From assembly GCF_000190755.2 (NCBI RefSeq), contig NZ_JH109152.1, positions 558,001-622,000 on the forward strand: a DNA stretch of 64,000 bases, in the 5' to 3' direction. The notes below the pieces were generated by a model, which worked only from the letters and a program-made list of their open reading frames with translations, searched no databases and was not told where the DNA came from. The position numbers and the translations under genes are program-made. Each line of letters opens with the position of its first letter. Position 1 is the first letter of the stretch. Of this stretch, positions 61,396 to 64,000 are shown piece by piece. The stretch is from Methylobacter tundripaludum SV96. Its GTDB lineage: Bacteria; Pseudomonadota; Gammaproteobacteria; Methylococcales; Methylomonadaceae.

Positions 61396-61617
61396 ATGAG
61401 CGCAGTCAAGATGATGGCCATTGTACTGATCATAGGCGGCCTGTTGGGGCTGGTGTATGGTCAATTCAGCTATACCAAGGAAACCCAGCAAGCCAAGCTA
61501 GGTCCGTTGGAACTGTCGGTTAAAGATACCGAGACAGTCAATATTCCGGTCTGGGCCGGTGTAGGGGCGATAGTGGCAGGCGGCGGACTTCTGCTTTTTG
61601 CCAGCAGGAAGAGCTAG
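61396..61617 (+). CDS. Small two-helix membrane protein
   Basis: 73 residues: an N-terminal helix (MMAIVLIIGGLLGLVYGQF), a polar middle (YTKETQQAKLGPLELSVKD) and a C-terminal helix (VWAGVGAIVAGGGLLLFAS) with a basic end. Similar small proteins, often with the same KLGPLELSVK segment, are common in Proteobacteria; I know no function. AAAGGAGA precedes the ATG. Its upstream region has been replaced by the mobile element at 60999-61315. Confidence 0.8.
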   Translation: MSAVKMMAIVLIIGGLLGLVYGQFSYTKETQQAKLGPLELSVKDTETVNIPVWAGVGAIVAGGGLLLFASRKS

Positions 61618-61787
61618 AGCTGTATCAACCTAAGACTATTCGCAATAGTTGCGGGTCCGGGAAAGGCGCTTTGTTAAATGAATATGGAGGTCGGCAATTA
61701 GAGCGCCCTGCTGACTTACGGCCTTTAAACTAAACAGGTTTACCATGCAGAACATCCATCAAATTAACACTGCGGACGCATCAGTCG

Positions 61788-63377
61788 ATGCCTAGAACTA
61801 CGCCGCATAATAAGAATAAGGTGTATTTTGTCGGAAGCGGTATCGCTTCTCTCGCGGGTGCGGCTTTTCTTATTCGGGACGGTCTTATCCCAGGCGATAA
61901 TATTCATATTTTCGAAGAACTTGAAATCACCGGCGGCAGTCTGGATGGAGCCGGTTCAGCGGACGAAGGTTATGTCATTCGTGGCGGCCGAATGATGGAA
62001 GAACACTACGTCTGCACCTACGATCTGTTTGCAAGCATTCCTTCGCTGACTGATTCAGCCAAAAGCGTCAAAGATGAAATTGTCGAGTTTAGCCGCAAAT
62101 ACGTCAGCTCCTCCAGATGTCGATTGGTCAGGGACGGCAAAAAAGTCGATGTTTCATCGTTTGAGCTGAGTGAAAATGATCGCCTGGATTTATTCGCCCT
62201 GCTTATCCATTCTGAAGACTCGATTGGCGATAAGAGCATTGAAGACTGGTTTTCGCCCTCGTTTTTTGAGCATAATTTCTGGCTGATGTGGGCGACGATG
62301 TTCGCGTTCCAGCCTTGGCATAGCGCGGTCGAACTCAAGCGCTATCTGTTGCGATTCATTCAATTGTTTCCCGACTTCAGCAAGATGGGTGGCGTTTGGC
62401 GCACACCCTATAACCAGTATGATTCGATGATACGGCCTCTTACTGTCTGGCTCCAGGAACAAGGCGTGCATTTCTCGCTGAATACCGAGGTCACCGGGCT
62501 TGATTTTGACTTGGGCGGCGGTTGGCGATCGGTTCAGGGCATTCGCTATACCTGTGATGGCGAGCCTAACACTATTGCCGTTGGCATGGATGATCGGGTG
62601 TTCGTCACGCTGGGCTGCATGACGGAGGGCTCCAGTTTGGGTTCTATGACATCCCCAGCCATTCTGAACTCGGAAAAATCAGGCGGTTCATGGGACTTGT
62701 GGGAAGATATTGCCAATGGCCGCCCAGGGTTCGGACATCCCGCAGTATTCGCCGAGAATATTGAACAGACCAAATGGCAGTCATTCACCGTGACCCTAAG
62801 TGATCCGGCGTTCTTCACGTTCATAGAAGAATTTACCGGCAATGAGGCCGGGACGGGCGGGCTATTCACCTTGGTGGATTCGAACTGGTTTATGAGTATC
62901 GTGCTGGCGCATCAGCCGCACTTTATCAATCAACCCGAGAACATCTTCGTATTCTGGGGTTACGGCTTATTCCCGGACAGGCTCGGCAACTTCGTCAACA
63001 AAGCCATGTCCGAGTGTACGGGTGAGGAGATTTTGATTGAGCTTTTCCAGCACCTCAAACTGGGCGACAAGACTCAGCCCATCATTGATGCGGCAATCTG
63101 TATTCCGTGCATGATGCCGTTCATCACCAGCCAATTCATGCCCAGAATCAAGGGAGATCGTCCAGACGTAGTGCCGCTTGGGGCGAAGAATTTTGCGTTT
63201 ATCGGGCAGTTCTGCGAAATCCCGGATGATGTGGTGTTTACCGTTGAATATTCGGTAAGGTCAGCGCAAATGGCGGCCTATAAACTTTTTGACATCAAAA
63301 GGGACATTCCACCGGTATTCAAAGGTCAGCATGATGTCGGCGTGCTCTTCAACGCACTCAAAACGATGCACAGGTAA
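61788..63377 (+). CDS. ohyA: Oleate hydratase
   Basis: 529 residues. The FAD enzyme adds water across the cis-9 double bond of oleic (and similar) fatty acids to give 10-hydroxy acids. Family blocks: VYFVGSGIASLAGAAFLIRDG (FAD fold), GGRMMEEHYVCTYDLFASIPS (with the catalytic Glu region), FWLMWATMFAFQPWHSAVELKRY, YNQYDSMIRPLTVWLQEQGV, and FAFIGQFCEIPDDVVFTVEYSVRSAQ. It is on the short side of the family (usually 550-650), with a trimmed N-terminus. No ribosome binding site precedes the ATG. Instead it lies inside the end of a 16-codon mini-frame (61745-61795), which could couple its translation. Confidence 0.93.
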   Translation: MPRTTPHNKNKVYFVGSGIASLAGAAFLIRDGLIPGDNIHIFEELEITGGSLDGAGSADEGYVIRGGRMMEEHYVCTYDLFASIPSLTDSAKSVKDEIVEFSRKYVSSSRCRLVRDGKKVDVSSFELSENDRLDLFALLIHSEDSIGDKSIEDWFSPSFFEHNFWLMWATMFAFQPWHSAVELKRYLLRFIQLFPDFSKMGGVWRTPYNQYDSMIRPLTVWLQEQGVHFSLNTEVTGLDFDLGGGWRSVQGIRYTCDGEPNTIAVGMDDRVFVTLGCMTEGSSLGSMTSPAILNSEKSGGSWDLWEDIANGRPGFGHPAVFAENIEQTKWQSFTVTLSDPAFFTFIEEFTGNEAGTGGLFTLVDSNWFMSIVLAHQPHFINQPENIFVFWGYGLFPDRLGNFVNKAMSECTGEEILIELFQHLKLGDKTQPIIDAAICIPCMMPFITSQFMPRIKGDRPDVVPLGAKNFAFIGQFCEIPDDVVFTVEYSVRSAQMAAYKLFDIKRDIPPVFKGQHDVGVLFNALKTMHR

Positions 63378-63417
63378 AACCAATCATTACATCAGACTCG
63401 ATATTCAGGATGACCGC

Positions 63418-64000
63418 ATGAACAAACCGAGAGTAAAAGCCAAAGCCACGTCTGAAGACCCGGCTTGGTGGCTGAAACCCCTTGCAGAACCTCGGGCTGA
63501 CTTGGCTACAGATGCAGCCGGTTTATCCAATGCCGAGGCCCGTTCCCGACTAGCGAAATTTGGACCCAACCTGTTCCGCGATCATAAGGAACGGCCTTTA
63601 TGGTTGCAATTTATCTCCCGCTTCAAGAACCCGCTGATCATCCTCCTTTTGGTGGCCAGTGCGATTTCCGCCTTTACCGGCGAATTGACCAACTTTGTCA
63701 TCATCACGGTGATGGTGCTGTTTAGCGTAACGCTGGATTTCATCCAGGAGCACCGCGCCGGCAAAGCGGCAGAAAGCTTGCGCAAGACGGTTTCGGTGCG
63801 AGCCAGAGTTATTCGAGACGGCAATTCAATGGAGGTGCCGGTAACCGAGGTGGTTCCCGGTGACCTCGTCGTGCTCTCCGCGGGTGATATGGTGCCAGCG
63901 GACGGTTTGGTACTGGAAGCGGGCGATTTGTTCGTCAAACAAGCCTTGCTGACCGGTGAATCCTACCCAGTGGAAAAACGACCGGGAGCTGCTGCCGCTG
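63418..64000 (+). CDS. P-type cation ATPase, Mg-transport type, cut by window end
   Basis: First 194 codons only; the frame is open to the last base. The N-terminal cation-ATPase domain (GLSNAEARSRLAKFGPNLF) is followed by two membrane helices (PLIILLLVASAISAFTG, FVIITVMVLFSVTLDFIQEH) and the actuator domain start (VPVTEVVPGDLVVLSAGDMV, PADGLVLEAGDLFVKQALLT, GESYPVEK). SAGDMVPADG with DLFVKQALLTGES is closest to MgtA/MgtB (P3B) magnesium importers. The DKTG phosphorylation site lies beyond the window. It begins 40 bp after ohyA on the same strand. Confidence 0.88.
   Translation, partial: MNKPRVKAKATSEDPAWWLKPLAEPRADLATDAAGLSNAEARSRLAKFGPNLFRDHKERPLWLQFISRFKNPLIILLLVASAISAFTGELTNFVIITVMVLFSVTLDFIQEHRAGKAAESLRKTVSVRARVIRDGNSMEVPVTEVVPGDLVVLSAGDMVPADGLVLEAGDLFVKQALLTGESYPVEKRPGAAAA

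Noticed and set aside
1-64000. CRISPR arrays, rRNA genes, riboswitches, prophage
   Set aside because: No regular direct-repeat array, no rRNA stretch, no recognisable riboswitch core and no phage structural genes were seen.

Overview
The window reads like a chromosomal segment of a gammaproteobacterium, most plausibly a methanotroph of the Methylococcales (Methylobacter-like). This is an inference from gene content: a phosphoketolase, a squalene-hopene cyclase, a Cys-rich copper-storage protein, a large glycogen/trehalose block, and abundant short dispersed repeats. No rRNA gene, methane monooxygenase gene or tRNA gene is visible, so the taxonomic call is soft.

Layout. 0.3-2.1 kb: an MtfA-like peptidase and a methyltransferase (plus strand). 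2.5-10.7 kb (minus): DUF1840, a HAD phosphatase, xfp phosphoketolase, a YihY/BrkB remnant, a PRC-barrel protein, DUF302 and glucan phosphorylase. 11-19.8 kb: a phospholipase D-like gene broken by a 284-bp insertion, a DUF5329 gene, an hsdM remnant, then envelope/stress genes (glycine-zipper, BON lipoprotein, small membrane protein, DUF502), a sorbosone-dehydrogenase-like protein and a 16-Cys copper-storage protein. 20.7-25.6 kb: housekeeping and unknown genes (GyrI-like, DUF3581, YigZ, RlpA, DUF4105). 25.9-31.5 kb: a multi-PAS hybrid histidine kinase, a response regulator and a Crp/Fnr-type regulator. 32.2-46.8 kb (minus): glgB-glgE-treS/maltokinase-glgX-treZ-treY, with three 4-bp stop/start overlaps. 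47.5-52.5 kb: small secreted proteins, a second Crp/Fnr-type regulator and shc. 52.7-57.5 kb: a CheB-CheR-PAS fusion and a PAS-GGDEF-EAL protein. 57.7-61.6 kb: an island of tiny stress proteins (Spy-like, DUF3096, DUF3309, CsbD, lmo0937-type) full of repeats. 61.8-64 kb: oleate hydratase and the start of an Mg-type P-ATPase that runs off the end.

How it fits together. The glg/tre block plus glgP covers trehalose made from glucan (TreY, TreZ), trehalose converted to maltose 1-phosphate (TreS/maltokinase), polymerisation and branching (GlgE, GlgB), and breakdown (GlgX, GlgP). It can build glucan without GlgA/GlgC, which are not in the window. Phosphoketolase could direct sugar phosphates toward acetyl phosphate.

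The most notable unlabelled signal is a 21-bp motif (core TATGTGYKHTACCGNACNGA) found nine times. Each copy points toward a downstream gene: glgB, glgP, the copper-storage gene, spy, csbD, DUF3096, a four-TM membrane protein, a lipoprotein, and one copy far upstream of shc. In most copies a -10-like hexamer lies about 30 bp from the motif centre. This suggests a shared stress/storage regulon, possibly controlled by the two Crp/Fnr-type paralogs encoded here. Two families of short mobile elements with clear target-site duplications have also reshaped the region.
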